From NCBI GenBank assembly GCA_039918615.1, contig JBDSHG010000040.1, positions 1 to 64,000 of the forward strand: a DNA stretch of 64,000 bases, written 5' to 3'. The notes under the pieces were generated by a model. That model had not been told where the DNA came from, did not search any database, and saw only the letters and a list, made by a program, of their open reading frames with translations. Within the stretch, counting starts at the first letter, position 1. Each line of letters begins with the position of its first letter. The position numbers and the translations under genes are program-made. The stretch comes from FEN-1250 sp039918615. GTDB taxonomy: Bacteria; Gemmatimonadota; Gemmatimonadetes; Gemmatimonadales; Gemmatimonadaceae. Of this stretch, positions 1 through 8,307 are shown one piece after another.

Positions 1-1010
1 GAGTCGTAGTTCTTCAGCCGATAGAACGCCGCGGCGAAGATCCAGCTCGCGACGAACACCGCGATGATGAGATAGCCGATGCTCCCGAAATTCCGGTTGA
101 GCGCGGCGATCGCATTCCAGAATGCGCCGCCCGCATGCAACCGGTCGCCCACCAGCCCGAGCGCCTCGATCCCGCCCACCAGCAGCGCTACGATCACCGA
201 CACGAAGGTGATGGTCATGTTGTAGTACATCTTCCGGATCGGCTTCACGAAGGCCCACCCGTACGCGCTGGACATCATCACGCTGTCGAGCGTATCCACC
301 AGCGACATCCCCACGGTGAAGAGCGCGGCGAACACCAGGATCGACCAGATCGGCATCCCCTTCGACGCCTCAGCGGCCGAGATCCCGAGCAGCCCGATCT
401 CCGTCGCGGTGTCGAAGCCGAGCCCGAAGAGAAAGCCGAGGGGATACATGTGCCAGCTCTCGCGAATCATGCCGAAGAGCGGCCGGAAGATGCGCGCGAG
501 CAGCCCACCGCCGCTGAGCAACACGTCGAGATCTTCCTTTACGTACCGCCCTCCCGTGCGCACGCGATGAAAGGTGCGATAGACGGAGACGAGAATGAAC
601 ACGTTCATGATCGCGATGACGAGCAGGAAGAGCGCCGACACCAGTGTGCCGATCATGCTCCCGATCGCGTGAAACGCCGCGAACTGGCGCGTGAGTGCGT
701 TCGCCGTCACCGCGATGGCGACGGTCGCGAGCACCACCACTGTCGAATGACCGAGCGAGAAATAGAAGCCAACACCGAGCGGGCGCTTTCCCTCGGCCAT
801 CAGCTTGCGCGTGACGTTGTCGATGGCCGCGATGTGATCGGCGTCGATCGCGTGGCGAAGTCCCAGACCGTAGGCGAGCAGCGCGGCACCGAGCAGGAGC
901 GGGTACGCGTGAAAGGCGCCGAGCGCCCAGATCCAGACCGCGATGTTCGCGATCACGAGCGCGATGAGCAGTCGCACGGCGCGCCCGCGGAGCACCCCGA
1001 TCATGGACAT
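1..1010 (-). CDS. NiCoT-family nickel/cobalt permease (C-terminus cut by window edge)
   Basis: An inner-membrane transporter for Ni2+ or Co2+. Reading the minus strand gives an uninterrupted frame of about 336 codons that runs off the left edge, so only the last residues are likely missing (family length about 330-350). The two NiCoT signatures are present: HAIDADHIAAIDN in the second membrane segment (near 830-870) and LGFDTATEIGLL (near 390-425). Several other hydrophobic segments surround them. The start is ATG at 1010 (MSMIG); an in-frame ATG at 1004 is the alternative. No clear Shine-Dalgarno sequence is seen. Whether nickel or cobalt is carried cannot be told, and no urease or hydrogenase genes are in view. 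Confidence 0.88.
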   Translation of the reverse strand, partial: MSMIGVLRGRAVRLLIALVIANIAVWIWALGAFHAYPLLLGAALLAYGLGLRHAIDADHIAAIDNVTRKLMAEGKRPLGVGFYFSLGHSTVVVLATVAIAVTANALTRQFAAFHAIGSMIGTLVSALFLLVIAIMNVFILVSVYRTFHRVRTGGRYVKEDLDVLLSGGGLLARIFRPLFGMIRESWHMYPLGFLFGLGFDTATEIGLLGISAAEASKGMPIWSILVFAALFTVGMSLVDTLDSVMMSSAYGWAFVKPIRKMYYNMTITFVSVIVALLVGGIEALGLVGDRLHAGGAFWNAIAALNRNFGSIGYLIIAVFVASWIFAAAFYRLKNYD

Positions 1011-1124
1011 CGCCGCGCACGCGTCTCGGGTGCGCGCATGGTCTCGAACGCGAGGCATGCTCCGATCGAGAGTATGAACGCGTACATAGAACGCAGCATC
1101 GAAGTCGCGGGAAAGTGGGGGACG

Positions 1125-1733
1125 CTACTTCTTTTTCGAACCGCCCTTTTTACGTTTGCGGCGGTGCCAGACGATCACGCCGATTACAACGATCACGCCA
1201 AGCGCTATCAGGCTCGTGCGTCCGATCACGTGCTCGAGCCACGGTAGGTTGTTGCCGAACTCGTAGCCGAGAATTCCGAACACTGCCGACCAGACGATGG
1301 CGCCCAGCGCGTTCCAGAGGAAGAATACCCAGAAGCGCATCTTCGTGACGCCTGCGAGAATGCCGGCGAAGGTGCGTAAAATCGCAATGAAGCGGGCGGC
1401 GAAGACGGCCTTCGGACCGTGTTCGGTAAAGAACTTCCGCGCGCTCGCGATGTGCTCCTTCGTGATCCCGATGCGGCGGCCGTGTCGCTCGAGAAAGGGG
1501 AGGCCGCCGGCACTTCCGATCCAGTAGCCGCCGCATCCGCCTGCGGTGGCACCGACGACCGACGCGACGATGACCCAGACGATCGAAAGCCGGTGACTCT
1601 GCGCGGAAAAGGCGGCTGCGGTGACGAGCGCCGTCTCGCCGGGGAGGGGGAGTCCCACGCCCTCCGCGAACACGAGCGCGACCACGAGCGCATACCCGTA
1701 CTGGTCGACCAGCTGCTTCAGCAAATGTCCCAT
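1125..1733 (-). CDS. DedA-family membrane protein
   Basis: DedA/SNARE-associated family; some members flip or carry lipids such as undecaprenyl phosphate, but the substrate here is unknown. The 202-residue protein has the family pattern: an N-terminal hydrophobic hairpin with GLPLPGET, a central FAARFIAILRTFAGILAG stretch, and several membrane segments followed by a strongly basic tail (RRKRKKGGSKKK). The frame is open to 1805, but the start is placed at ATG 1733 because AAGGG lies about 8 bases upstream and longer starts would run into the divergent pyrR start. It is transcribed away from pyrR. Confidence 0.85.
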   Translation of the reverse strand: MGHLLKQLVDQYGYALVVALVFAEGVGLPLPGETALVTAAAFSAQSHRLSIVWVIVASVVGATAGGCGGYWIGSAGGLPFLERHGRRIGITKEHIASARKFFTEHGPKAVFAARFIAILRTFAGILAGVTKMRFWVFFLWNALGAIVWSAVFGILGYEFGNNLPWLEHVIGRTSLIALGVIVVIGVIVWHRRKRKKGGSKKK

Positions 1734-1798
1734 GCCATCGCCCTTGGCAATACCCGCACCCTTCAATCTGGGTCGCGCCGGCGCCATATTGCCGGGCG

Positions 1799-2347
1799 AT
1801 GACAACTGACAATTCTACCCTGCTCGATGCACGCGCGGTCGACCGGACGCTCCGCCGGATGGCCGAGGAGATCGTCGAGCTGAACGACGGAACCGCCGAC
1901 CTGATCGTCGTCGGCATCCAGCGCCGCGGCGTCCAGCTCGCCGACCGCATCGTCCGCACGATTCAGGAGCGCGAGCACGTGTCGGTCCCGCGCGGCGCAC
2001 TCGATATCACGCTCTACCGCGACGACCTGCAGACCATCGGCCCCCGGCCAGTCGTCGGCCCCACCGATCTTCCCTGGAATCTCGATGGGAAGCGCGTGGT
2101 GATCGTCGACGATGTGCTCTACACCGGACGCACGGTGCGAGCGGCGCTCGACGAGCTGGCGGACTTCGGCCGTCCGTCGCGCGTGTCGCTCGCGGTGCTG
2201 GTCGACCGCGGCGGGCGCGAGCTGCCGATCCACGCGGACATCGTCGGCAAGAAGCTCTCGATCGATGCGAAAGATCGCGTCGACGTCCTCGTCGAGGAGC
2301 TCGACGGGCGCGATGCCGTCGTCGTGGTGCGCGCGGAGCGCTCGTGA
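1799..2347 (+). CDS. pyrR: PyrR: pyrimidine regulator / uracil phosphoribosyltransferase
   Basis: A type I phosphoribosyltransferase-fold protein. Family members bind UMP/UTP and pyr mRNA, and many convert uracil plus PRPP to UMP. The PRPP-binding loop VVIVDDVLYTGRT lies at residues 100-112. Length is 182 residues, as in the family. It heads pyrR-pyrB-pyrC and its stop overlaps the pyrB GTG start by four bases. No RNA-binding attenuator hairpin was seen in front of pyrB, so any regulation by PyrR would have to act elsewhere. The ATG at 1799 has no visible Shine-Dalgarno sequence; a weak -10-like CATATT sits at 1785-1790, which would place the transcript start almost at the ATG. Confidence 0.93.
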   Translation: MTTDNSTLLDARAVDRTLRRMAEEIVELNDGTADLIVVGIQRRGVQLADRIVRTIQEREHVSVPRGALDITLYRDDLQTIGPRPVVGPTDLPWNLDGKRVVIVDDVLYTGRTVRAALDELADFGRPSRVSLAVLVDRGGRELPIHADIVGKKLSIDAKDRVDVLVEELDGRDAVVVVRAERS

Positions 2348-3306
2348 CCAGCGCACTCGGCAAGGATCTCCTCGATCTCGAGTCGCTCAGCCCCGAGCAG
2401 ATCAGCCTCGTGCTCGACACCGCAGTCCCGTTCAAGGAGATCAGCGAGCGCGCGATCAAGAAGGTGCCGGCGCTGCGCGGGCAGACCATCGTCAATCTCT
2501 TCTTCGAGGCGTCCACGCGCACCCGCATCTCGTTCGAGTTCGCCGAGAAGCGGCTGTCGGCGGACACGGTGTCGGTGGCGTCGTCGGGGTCGAGTGTGAG
2601 CAAAGGCGAGACGCTCGTCGACACCGCGCGCAATCTCGAGGCGATGCGGATCGACATGGTGGTGATCCGCCACGGCGCATCGGGGGCGGCGGCCTTTCTG
2701 GCGGAGAGGATCGAGAGCAACGTCATCAATGCGGGCGATGGCACGCACGAGCACCCGACGCAGGGGCTGCTCGATCTCCTCACGCTGCGCGATCACTTCG
2801 GATCGCTCGAGGGGCTGCGCGTCTGCATCGTTGGCGACGTGCTGCACTCGCGTGTCGCGCGATCGAACATCTGGGGGCTGAAGAAGATGGGCGCGCAGGT
2901 GGCGGTGTGCGGGCCGAAGTCGCTGCTGCCGCATGCGATCGCGGAGCTGGGGGTGAAGGTCTTCCCGCGCGTGGAGGAGGCGATCGAGTGGGCGCAGGCG
3001 CTCAACATCCTCCGGCTGCAGCTCGAGCGGATGACGAGCGGCTACATCCCATCATTGCGCGAGTACAATCGCGTGTTCGGCGTCACGCGCGAACGGCTGG
3101 AGCGCGCGAAACATGATGTATTGATCATGCATCCGGGCCCGATGAACCGCGGCGTCGAAATCGATTCCGACGTGGCCGACGGGCCGCACAGCGTGATTCT
3201 CAATCAGGTGACGAACGGCGTGGCCGTGCGCATGGCTGTGCTCTACCTGCTCGCCGGCGGAAATCCGGAGCTGGCGGAAGCCGCGAAGGGCGGAGGCGAG
3301 CGCTGA
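2344..3306 (+). CDS. pyrB: Aspartate carbamoyltransferase catalytic chain
   Basis: Condenses carbamoyl phosphate and aspartate to N-carbamoyl-aspartate, the committed step of UMP synthesis, in the cytoplasm. The carbamoyl-phosphate loop is seen as ASTRTR (residues 56-61), with HPTQGLLD in the middle and HPGPMNRG near the end. At 320 residues it is of normal length. Start is GTG at 2344, overlapping the pyrR stop; the stop overlaps the pyrC ATG by one base (TGATG), so the three genes are probably translationally coupled. No pyrI-type regulatory chain is in the window. Confidence 0.96.
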   Translation: MTSALGKDLLDLESLSPEQISLVLDTAVPFKEISERAIKKVPALRGQTIVNLFFEASTRTRISFEFAEKRLSADTVSVASSGSSVSKGETLVDTARNLEAMRIDMVVIRHGASGAAAFLAERIESNVINAGDGTHEHPTQGLLDLLTLRDHFGSLEGLRVCIVGDVLHSRVARSNIWGLKKMGAQVAVCGPKSLLPHAIAELGVKVFPRVEEAIEWAQALNILRLQLERMTSGYIPSLREYNRVFGVTRERLERAKHDVLIMHPGPMNRGVEIDSDVADGPHSVILNQVTNGVAVRMAVLYLLAGGNPELAEAAKGGGER

Positions 3307-4616
3307 TGCCGCAATCCATTCGAGATGTGCTCCTCGAGGGCGGACACGTCATCGATCCGGCCACGGGGCGCGATGAGGTTGCCGACGTGCTGCTGCGCGG
3401 CGGGAAGGTCGAGGCGATCGGCCGCAACCTCGGGCATCCCGACGGCGCCGAGCGCCTCGACTGCACCGGAGCGTTCGTCGCGCCGGGGTTCATCGATGTG
3501 CATTGTCATCTGCGTGAGCCCGGCCGCGAGGATGTGGAGACGATCGCAACCGGTGCGCGCGCGGCGGCGGCGGGCGGCTTCACCGCGATCTGCGCCATGC
3601 CGAACACGGAACCAGTGACGGACAACCAGGCGGCGGTCGGCTTCATCATTCGGCAGGCGAGCCGCGTTTCCGCGGCGCGCGTGCATCCGATCGGCGCGAT
3701 CTCCGTCGGGCAGAAGGGCGAATCGCTCGCGGAGTTCGGCGAAATGGTCGCGGCCGGCGCGGTTGCCGTGAGCGACGACGGGCGCCCGGTAGTGAGCGCG
3801 CACCTGATGCGCACTGCGCTCGAGTATGCGCAGACGTTCGGAATTCCCGTCATCGATCATTGCGAGGAGCTCACGCTCGCGCACGGCGGCTCGATGAACG
3901 AGGGGATCGTCAGCGCGCGACTCGGCCTCAAGGGAATTCCATCGGAGGCCGAGGAGATCATGGTGATCCGCGACATTCTCCTCGCGCGCCGCACTGGCGG
4001 GCATGTGCATCTCGCGCACATGAGCACGAAGGGAAGCGTGGAGCTCATTCGGTGGGGGAAGGATCGCGGGATCAACGTGACCGCGGAGGTCACGCCGCAT
4101 CATCTCACGCTCACCGAGAGCGCGGTCGAGGGGTATCGCACGGCGGCGAAGATGAATCCTCCGCTGCGCACGGCGGAGGATGTCGCGGTATTACAGGAGG
4201 CGCTGCGAGACGGCACGATAGATCTCGTCGCGACGGATCACGCGCCGCACCACTACGACGCGAAGGATCGCGAGTTCGCGGATGCGCCGTTCGGCATCGT
4301 CGGGCTCGAGACCGCACTCGCACTGGTGGTGACGGAGCTCGTGGACAGCGGAATGCTCGACTTCAAAACGCTGGTGGACCGCATGTCGACACGCCCCGCG
4401 CGGCTCTTCGGATTGCCGGGCGGCACGCTCGCCTCGGGATCCATCGGCGACGTCACCGTCTTCGACCCCAACTTTGCATGGCAGGTCGATCCCGCCACCT
4501 TTCTCTCGAAGGGGCGTAACACACCCTACACGGGGAAAACGCTGCGTGGGCGTGCGCGCTACACTGTAGTAGGGGGAGCCGTGGTGCATCGCGCAATCGA
4601 GGCCCAATCGCGCTAA
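3306..4616 (+). CDS. pyrC: Dihydroorotase
   Basis: Zinc amidohydrolase that closes carbamoyl-aspartate to dihydroorotate, the third step of pyrimidine synthesis. The metal motif DVHCHLREPG is at residues 64-73 (His66 and His68) and the late catalytic Asp is in ATDHAPHH (Asp311). At 436 residues it is of the longer class I type usually found next to pyrB. It is the last gene of the pyr cluster. An intergenic gap of about 180 bases follows, with no clear terminator. Confidence 0.95.
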   Translation: MPQSIRDVLLEGGHVIDPATGRDEVADVLLRGGKVEAIGRNLGHPDGAERLDCTGAFVAPGFIDVHCHLREPGREDVETIATGARAAAAGGFTAICAMPNTEPVTDNQAAVGFIIRQASRVSAARVHPIGAISVGQKGESLAEFGEMVAAGAVAVSDDGRPVVSAHLMRTALEYAQTFGIPVIDHCEELTLAHGGSMNEGIVSARLGLKGIPSEAEEIMVIRDILLARRTGGHVHLAHMSTKGSVELIRWGKDRGINVTAEVTPHHLTLTESAVEGYRTAAKMNPPLRTAEDVAVLQEALRDGTIDLVATDHAPHHYDAKDREFADAPFGIVGLETALALVVTELVDSGMLDFKTLVDRMSTRPARLFGLPGGTLASGSIGDVTVFDPNFAWQVDPATFLSKGRNTPYTGKTLRGRARYTVVGGAVVHRAIEAQSR

Positions 4617-4798
4617 TGTGAGGCATCGGGCCCGGGAGCAAACGGGGGCCGTTACCGCGCGTCCGAGGTAGCGGTCAAGGTTAAAGGAATATTACACTTG
4701 GCTGGCGCGATCGGTCACCATGCTGCCGGGTTGTGAAAAACGGCGATGGGGAAACAGGCGCGGCGGCTGCCCTTGTGCTGGAACGCATGGAGCGAGGC
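4617..4798. other. Intergenic gap after pyrC
   Basis: Noncoding stretch of about 180 bases between pyrC and the coiled-coil protein. It holds an AT-rich patch at 4681-4700 and short GC-rich inverted repeats (for example ACCGC with GCGGT around 4654-4676), but no U-tract. I cannot name a convincing promoter or terminator here. The downstream frame is open from a GTG at 4733. Confidence 0.4.
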
Positions 4799-5878
4799 AT
4801 GGCGAAAGCGGCAACGCAAACGCAATTCGAGCAGGTCACCGCGCTCTACGAGGAGCGGCAACGCTTCGAGGCGTGGCTGGCCGCGTTGGAGGCGAAGCGC
4901 GCGACGACGCCGGTGCACATCTACACGCGTGTGCACGCCGACTACGGCGCGCGTCTGCAACGCGTGGTCGAAGAGCTGCGCACGCATCGCACGGCGTTGC
5001 AGGAGCTCGAGAGCACGCTCATCGACAGGCTCACGGCGCTCGACAGCGAAGAAGCCAAGCATCGCGATGAGGCGGCGGAAGCCGAGCTGCGCGCGACGGT
5101 CGGCGAGCTGGCGTCGGAGCACTTCACCGAGGTCACCGAGCGCACGAGCGGGGCGATCGCCGGGCTGAGTGAGGAGCGCGGTCGCGTGCAGGCCGAGCTC
5201 TCGCAGCTGCGTCATCTGCTCGATGTCGGGACGGCGCCGCTGCCCGTCACGGCTGCGCCCGAGCCCGCGCGCGCAGAGACCCCTGCATCCGACGCGACGC
5301 GGCTGCGCCTCGTCGACTCGGGCGCACCGGCGCCGGCGCCGAGCGATGCACCACCCGCGCCGACCCCCGCCGACTGGGAGCTCTCCTTCGAGAACGCCAT
5401 TGGCGGCAATCAACCACCGCCGCCGTCGCGTCCCTCGGGCCCGCGAGCCGCGGAGAAGGTGAGCGAGCCGAATCCGTTCGACGATCTCGAGTTTCTCAAG
5501 ACGATGGTCGATCGCAACACGGGCGAGCACACCGTCGTGAACCCGACGCGTGAGCGTCCACCGGAGCCGGCAGCACCGCCGCCGCCCGCACCCGAGCCGA
5601 TGGTGACGATGCCGATGTCGCCGCCGGTCAGACAGCGTCCGTCGCAGGTCGCGCCCGTAGCCGCGAGCGGGCTGCCGCTCATCATGCCGGACGCGCCCGC
5701 GCCGCCGCGCGCGGAGCCGCGCTTTCCGCAGGCCGGGTCGCGCGAGAGCGTGCCGAGCTATCTGAAGGAGGCGCCGCCGGAGCAGGTGAAGACACTCAAG
5801 TGCCAGGAGTGCGGAACGCTCAACTATCCCACCGAGTGGTATTGCGAGCGGTGCGGCGCGGAGCTCGCGGCGCTGTAG
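4799..5878 (+). CDS. Coiled-coil protein with Pro-rich linker and C-terminal zinc ribbon
   Basis: No family name is recognised. Roughly the first 145 residues are charged, heptad-like helix (many Glu, Arg, Ala and Leu), expected to form a coiled coil. They are followed by about 180 residues rich in Pro and Ala, probably disordered, and a C-terminal zinc ribbon with two CxxC knuckles (CQECG and CERCG, near 5800-5862). There is no signal peptide or membrane segment, so it is probably cytoplasmic. Start is ATG 4799, because GGAG sits six bases upstream; ATG 4787 and GTG 4733 are in-frame alternatives. It is a single-gene unit closed by a strong terminator. A scaffold or nucleic-acid role is only a guess. 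Confidence 0.75.
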   Translation: MAKAATQTQFEQVTALYEERQRFEAWLAALEAKRATTPVHIYTRVHADYGARLQRVVEELRTHRTALQELESTLIDRLTALDSEEAKHRDEAAEAELRATVGELASEHFTEVTERTSGAIAGLSEERGRVQAELSQLRHLLDVGTAPLPVTAAPEPARAETPASDATRLRLVDSGAPAPAPSDAPPAPTPADWELSFENAIGGNQPPPPSRPSGPRAAEKVSEPNPFDDLEFLKTMVDRNTGEHTVVNPTRERPPEPAAPPPPAPEPMVTMPMSPPVRQRPSQVAPVAASGLPLIMPDAPAPPRAEPRFPQAGSRESVPSYLKEAPPEQVKTLKCQECGTLNYPTEWYCERCGAELAAL

Positions 5879-5905
5879 CTGTCGCGCACGCGTTCGGATG
5901 TACAA

Positions 5906-5937
5906 AGGGCCGGGAGATCCTCCCGGCCCTGTTTTTT
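5906..5937 (+). terminator. Strong intrinsic terminator
   Basis: An 11-base perfect stem (5906-5916 with 5920-5930), a three-base loop, then G and six T. It closes the coiled-coil/zinc-ribbon gene. Because rpsT converges on it from the other side, the same hairpin may also help to stop rpsT transcripts, although the T-tract on that strand is only three bases. Confidence 0.93.
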
Positions 5938-5953
5938 CTACCGACGCTCGCGA

Positions 5954-6196
5954 TTACGCAGCGACGATCGGCTTGGCGAGGCGGCTCTTGCGGCGCGCGG
6001 CGGCATTCTTGTGAATCAGCCCCTTTCGCGCGGCACGGTCGAGGAGCACGACGGCCAGCGTCTTCACTTCGGGAGTCGCATCTGTCGCGACGGCATTCTT
6101 GAGCGCGGTCCGAAGCGCAGAGCGCTGGGCGCGGTTGCGAATGGCGGCGGCGCGGGACTTCCGCATGTTCTTTTTCGCGGAGGCGATATTCGGCAC
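5954..6196 (-). CDS. rpsT: 30S ribosomal protein S20
   Basis: A basic 80-residue helical protein that binds 16S rRNA early in assembly of the small subunit. The N-terminus MPNIASAKKNMRKS and the high Lys/Arg/Ala content are typical of S20. Start is GTG at 6196 with a good GGAGAG four bases upstream. The gene stands alone on the minus strand, with its own promoter at 6243-6272 giving a leader of about 40 bases. GTG in place of ATG may tune its expression. Confidence 0.96.
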   Translation of the reverse strand: MPNIASAKKNMRKSRAAAIRNRAQRSALRTALKNAVATDATPEVKTLAVVLLDRAARKGLIHKNAAARRKSRLAKPIVAA

Positions 6197-6242
6197 AGAA
6201 CTCTCCAGATGCGTATGAACAGTGGGCTCGATTGGAACCCGA

Positions 6243-6272
6243 AAAGTAGGCGCGGGCGAGCGCTTATGTCAA
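6243..6272 (-). promoter_or_regulatory. Promoter for rpsT
   Basis: On the minus strand, TTGACA (6272-6267) is followed 18 bases later by TACTTT (6248-6243). Expected transcript start is near 6236, about 40 bases before the rpsT GTG. It diverges from the promoter at 6287-6315, and the two -35 boxes are only 14 bases apart. Confidence 0.7.
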
Positions 6273-6286
6273 GGCGCCACACAACT

Positions 6287-6315
6287 TTGACACGCTCGGA
6301 CGGCCCCGCTACCTT
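6287..6315 (+). promoter_or_regulatory. Promoter for the site-2 protease / scpAB / rluB operon
   Basis: TTGACA (6287-6292), a 17-base spacer, and TACCTT (6310-6315). Expected transcript start is near 6322, giving a leader of about 40 bases before the TTG start at 6364. Confidence 0.72.
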
Positions 6316-6363
6316 ACGCGCCGACGCCCCTCCGCTCTCCCACTCCGGACCCCTCGCGTCGCC

Positions 6364-7053
6364 TTGGATCAAAGCACGCTGACGAACATCCTGCTCACCC
6401 TCCCGGTGCTGCTCTTCGCGCTCGTCGCGCACGAGTGGGCGCACGCGTATGCTGCGCTCAAGCAGGGGGACTCCACCGCCTACGACCTGGGCCGGCTGAC
6501 GTTCAACCCGATCAAGCACATCGATCCCTTCATGACGATCATCCTGCCGGTCGTCATGCTCGTCGGTTCGCACGGCGGGATCGCATTGGGTGGCGCCAAG
6601 CCGTGTCCCGTGAATCCGGCGAATTTTCGCAACTACAAGCGCGGTGACATCATCGTGTCGCTTGCCGGCGTCACGATGAACCTCCTGCTGGCCGTCGCCT
6701 CGGCGGTGCTGTTCTTCCTCGCCGGCATCGTGGGGCACGCGCTTCCCGAGGGGGCGGCGTCGGTGTTCGGCGTGCTGCAGACAATGCTGCGCATCAGTGC
6801 GTTCTACAACTCGCTTCTCGTATTCTTCAATCTGCTTCCGATTCCGCCGCTCGACGGATCGCACGTGCTCGTGCATTTCCTTCCCCCGGCGCTCGCGGTG
6901 CCGTATCGCAACCTCGGTCGCTTCGGAATTCTGATTCTCGTGGGCCTGCTCTATTTCGGTGGCAACGTGATGACCGTTCTTCTCTCGCCCGTGCGCATCC
7001 TGTTCGACGTGATCATGCATCCGGTGCTCCCGTTCGCGCTCGGGATCAATTGA
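6364..7053 (+). CDS. Site-2-protease-family membrane metalloprotease (M50)
   Basis: Intramembrane zinc protease-like protein of 229 residues. The first hydrophobic segment carries HEWAH (His23, Glu24, His27), and the second metal motif is NLLPIPPLDGS with Asp164. It has about five membrane segments and no PDZ domain, as in the short family members found next to scpA. Start is TTG at 6364; the stop overlaps the TTG start of scpA. The substrate is unknown. The neighbours scpA and scpB are commonly linked to this family, with no known functional reason. Confidence 0.88.
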   Translation: MDQSTLTNILLTLPVLLFALVAHEWAHAYAALKQGDSTAYDLGRLTFNPIKHIDPFMTIILPVVMLVGSHGGIALGGAKPCPVNPANFRNYKRGDIIVSLAGVTMNLLLAVASAVLFFLAGIVGHALPEGAASVFGVLQTMLRISAFYNSLLVFFNLLPIPPLDGSHVLVHFLPPALAVPYRNLGRFGILILVGLLYFGGNVMTVLLSPVRILFDVIMHPVLPFALGIN

Positions 7054-7790
7054 GCACGATGCTCGCGCCGCTCGACTCCGGCGCCGCGCCATTCGTCGTC
7101 GAGCTCGAGCACTTTTCGGGGCCGCTCGATCTCCTGCTCACGCTCATCCGTGAGGAACAGGTCGAGATTGCCGATATCCCCATCGCGCGCATCTGCGAGC
7201 AGTTCCTCCTCCGCATCCACTCGCTCGGACTCGGCGAGGCCGCCGAGTATCTCGAGATGGCTGCCTCGCTGCTCCGCATCAAGGTGCAGATGCTGCTCCC
7301 GCAGCGCGGCGACGATGAGGAGTGGGACGATCCCCGCGCCGAGCTCGTGCGCCGGCTGCTCGAGTATCAGCAGATGCGCGAGGTCGTCGACATCCTGCAG
7401 CATCGCGGTGACGACCGCCGCGACAGATTCGCGCGCGGGTATCTCCCGACGCCCGTCGCCGCACCGCTCGCGCCGCTGGTGCTCTCGCTCCCCGAGCTGC
7501 TCGCCGCGGTCGACCGCGTCCTTCGCATTTCGCGCGAGCCGCTCATGCACGAGGTCATCTCGCGCGCGCTCGACGTCGACGGCGCGATCGCGACGATTCT
7601 CTCCGTGCTCGCGCGCCGCGGTCATGCGTGGTGGCGCGATGTCGTCGCCGCCGACGCGGCGCCGTGGCAGGTCCTGTCCGCGCTGCTCGCGCTGCTCGAG
7701 CTTGCCCGCCGCAGCGAGCTCCGCCTCGTACAGTTGCGTCCCTTTGCGAATGTGGAGATCCTGCGTGACGCCGCTAGCGAAGCTGCTTGA
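7050..7790 (+). CDS. scpA: Segregation and condensation protein A
   Basis: Kleisin subunit that bridges SMC heads and, with ScpB, builds the chromosome condensation complex. The family N-terminus is clear: FSGPLDLLLTLIREEQVEI, then EYLEMAASLLRIKVQMLLP. Length 246 residues. Start is TTG 7050 overlapping the previous stop (TTGA); ATG 7059 is the alternative. The end overlaps scpB by 26 bases. No smc gene is in the window. Confidence 0.94.
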   Translation: MSTMLAPLDSGAAPFVVELEHFSGPLDLLLTLIREEQVEIADIPIARICEQFLLRIHSLGLGEAAEYLEMAASLLRIKVQMLLPQRGDDEEWDDPRAELVRRLLEYQQMREVVDILQHRGDDRRDRFARGYLPTPVAAPLAPLVLSLPELLAAVDRVLRISREPLMHEVISRALDVDGAIATILSVLARRGHAWWRDVVAADAAPWQVLSALLALLELARRSELRLVQLRPFANVEILRDAASEAA

Positions 7791-8307
7791 GGCCGCGCTC
7801 TTCGCGAGCGGACGTCCTCTCCCCGCGAGCGAGCTCGCAGCGCTCGAGCCGACGGCGTCTCCGGACGAGTTGAGCGGCGCGCTCACCGAGATGCGCGAGC
7901 GCTACGACACGGAGGGGCACGGCATCGAGCTCGTCGAGCTCGGCGGCGGCTGGCAGATCCTGACGCGTCCCGAATACACCGAAACGATCGAGCGCGCGCA
8001 GCTCGCGACGCGTCCCGCGCGGCTCTCCGCCGCGGCGCTCGAGACGCTCGCGATCGTCGCCTATCGCCAGCCCATCGGCCGCGCGGAGATCGAGGAGATC
8101 CGCGGCGTCGCGGTGGGCGGCATGTTGCGCACGCTGCTCGAGCGTGGGCTCATCGATGTCGTCGGCCGCGCCGAGGGACTTGGGCGTCCGCTGCTCTACG
8201 GGACGACACCGGTGTTCCTCGAGCAGTTCGCGCTGCGGCACCTCGGCGAACTTCCTCGCGCCGACGAACTCGCGGTGGCGCTGCGCGCGCAGCCTCGCGC
8301 ACTCTGA
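7765..8307 (+). CDS. scpB: Segregation and condensation protein B
   Basis: Winged-helix partner of ScpA in the SMC complex; 180 residues. Family signatures are LLEAALFASGRPLP at the N-terminus and LAIVAYRQPIGRAEIEEIRG in the middle. The frame is open far upstream, but GTG 7765 is chosen because it gives the normal N-terminus and has GGAG seven bases upstream. The last base overlaps the rluB ATG. Confidence 0.94.
   Translation: MTPLAKLLEAALFASGRPLPASELAALEPTASPDELSGALTEMRERYDTEGHGIELVELGGGWQILTRPEYTETIERAQLATRPARLSAAALETLAIVAYRQPIGRAEIEEIRGVAVGGMLRTLLERGLIDVVGRAEGLGRPLLYGTTPVFLEQFALRHLGELPRADELAVALRAQPRAL

Noticed and set aside
135..1247. Long plus-strand open frame opposite the nickel permease
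   Set aside because: Arg/His/Asp-rich composition without any motif; the minus strand gives the conserved NiCoT signatures.
4715..5905. Minus-strand open frame over the coiled-coil/zinc-ribbon gene
   Set aside because: No motif; it covers the strong terminator and a plus-strand gene with a good ribosome site and zinc knuckles.
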